Positions 63,994 through 64,000 of a DNA stretch of 64,000 nucleotides are shown here, piece by piece. The stretch is from Mucilaginibacter defluvii (GTDB taxonomy: Bacteria; Bacteroidota; Bacteroidia; Sphingobacteriales; Sphingobacteriaceae). The position numbers and the translations under genes were made by a program. Under the pieces are notes generated by a model. It did not search any database and had not been told where the DNA came from. It was given only the letters and a program-made list of their open reading frames with translations. The stretch covers positions 1,346,829 to 1,410,828 of the forward strand of contig NZ_BAABJI010000001.1 in the NCBI RefSeq assembly GCF_039543225.1, read 5' to 3'. Positions within the stretch are counted from its first letter, which is position 1, and every line of letters starts with the position of its first letter.

Positions 63994-64000
63994 CGACCCG

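Larger units (their letters stand above)
63485..64000 (+). other. 516-base leader region of a probable rRNA or tRNA operon
   Basis: No protein gene. The right half contains two promoters with perfect Bacteroidota spacing (below). The short spacing of promoters and sequence following them (TACCTTTGCRRCC) are typical of stable-RNA operons in this group, so 16S rRNA or tRNA genes probably begin just past the window. The minus-strand frame 63770-63952 (60 residues) is rejected as it lies across the promoters. Confidence 0.5.

Overview
The window looks like chromosome of a Bacteroidota bacterium, most likely Sphingobacteriaceae (Mucilaginibacter/Pedobacter type). Reasons: TAnnTTTG promoter elements with an upstream TTG about 19-20 bases away, a CzcA-type pump fused to its own outer-membrane factor, a TonB receptor with an N-terminal carboxypeptidase-like regulatory domain, DUF3276 and RadC-type mobile-element genes, MobB/TraG-type mobilisation genes, and twin FtsX-domain ABC permeases. 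Family assignments come from reading motifs; no database search was possible.

Layout. (1) About 1-26.5 kb is GC-rich metal and envelope cargo. A plus-strand run carries an RND pump/outer-membrane fusion, its membrane fusion protein, a P1B-4-like ATPase, an Nramp relative, a possible ZIP relative, small unknown genes, an RseP-like site-2 protease, an HD phosphohydrolase, a TonB receptor and a DJ-1/PfpI-YHS lipoprotein. A facing minus-strand run carries a His-rich protein, small secreted proteins, DUF1345, a PAP2 phosphatase, a bestrophin, two outer-membrane barrels, a Rieske protein and a di-haem DUF1111 protein. (2) 26.9-36.4 kb is a defence island: an Avs-like nuclease-STAND ATPase of 2086 residues with a small partner, then a Septu (PtuA/PtuB) pair. 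(3) 36.4-47.7 kb is a mobilisation module: zinc-ribbon protein, DUF3276-RadC fusion, a nested palindrome, an HNH plus DUF4365 gene pair (possible new defence module), toprim primase, an oriT-like region, accessory Mob protein, relaxase and coupling protein. No integrase or mating-channel genes are in the window. (4) At about 47.75 kb the sequence turns AT-rich: a subtilase, an XRE/ImmA regulator pair and a divergent ubiquitin-like conjugation operon (multi-ubiquitin, E1, DUF6527, DUF2188), then an SF1 helicase. (5) From 57.4 kb the content looks like core chromosome: RtcB, a lipoprotein, a decayed GH32 gene, an ABC permease, and tandem promoters at the right edge that probably drive an rRNA (or tRNA) operon beyond the window.

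The strongest biological story is at 50.1-54.1 kb. The HTH/metallopeptidase pair and the ubiquitin-like operon diverge from a 150-base region holding two near-consensus promoters, each overlapped at its -33 element by copies of the same repeat. This suggests that the pair represses itself and the conjugation operon until a signal triggers proteolysis, as known for CapH/CapP in CBASS. The second lead is the HNH/DUF4365 pair at 38.9-42.4 kb, two predicted nucleases of different folds in one operon inside the mobilisation module.
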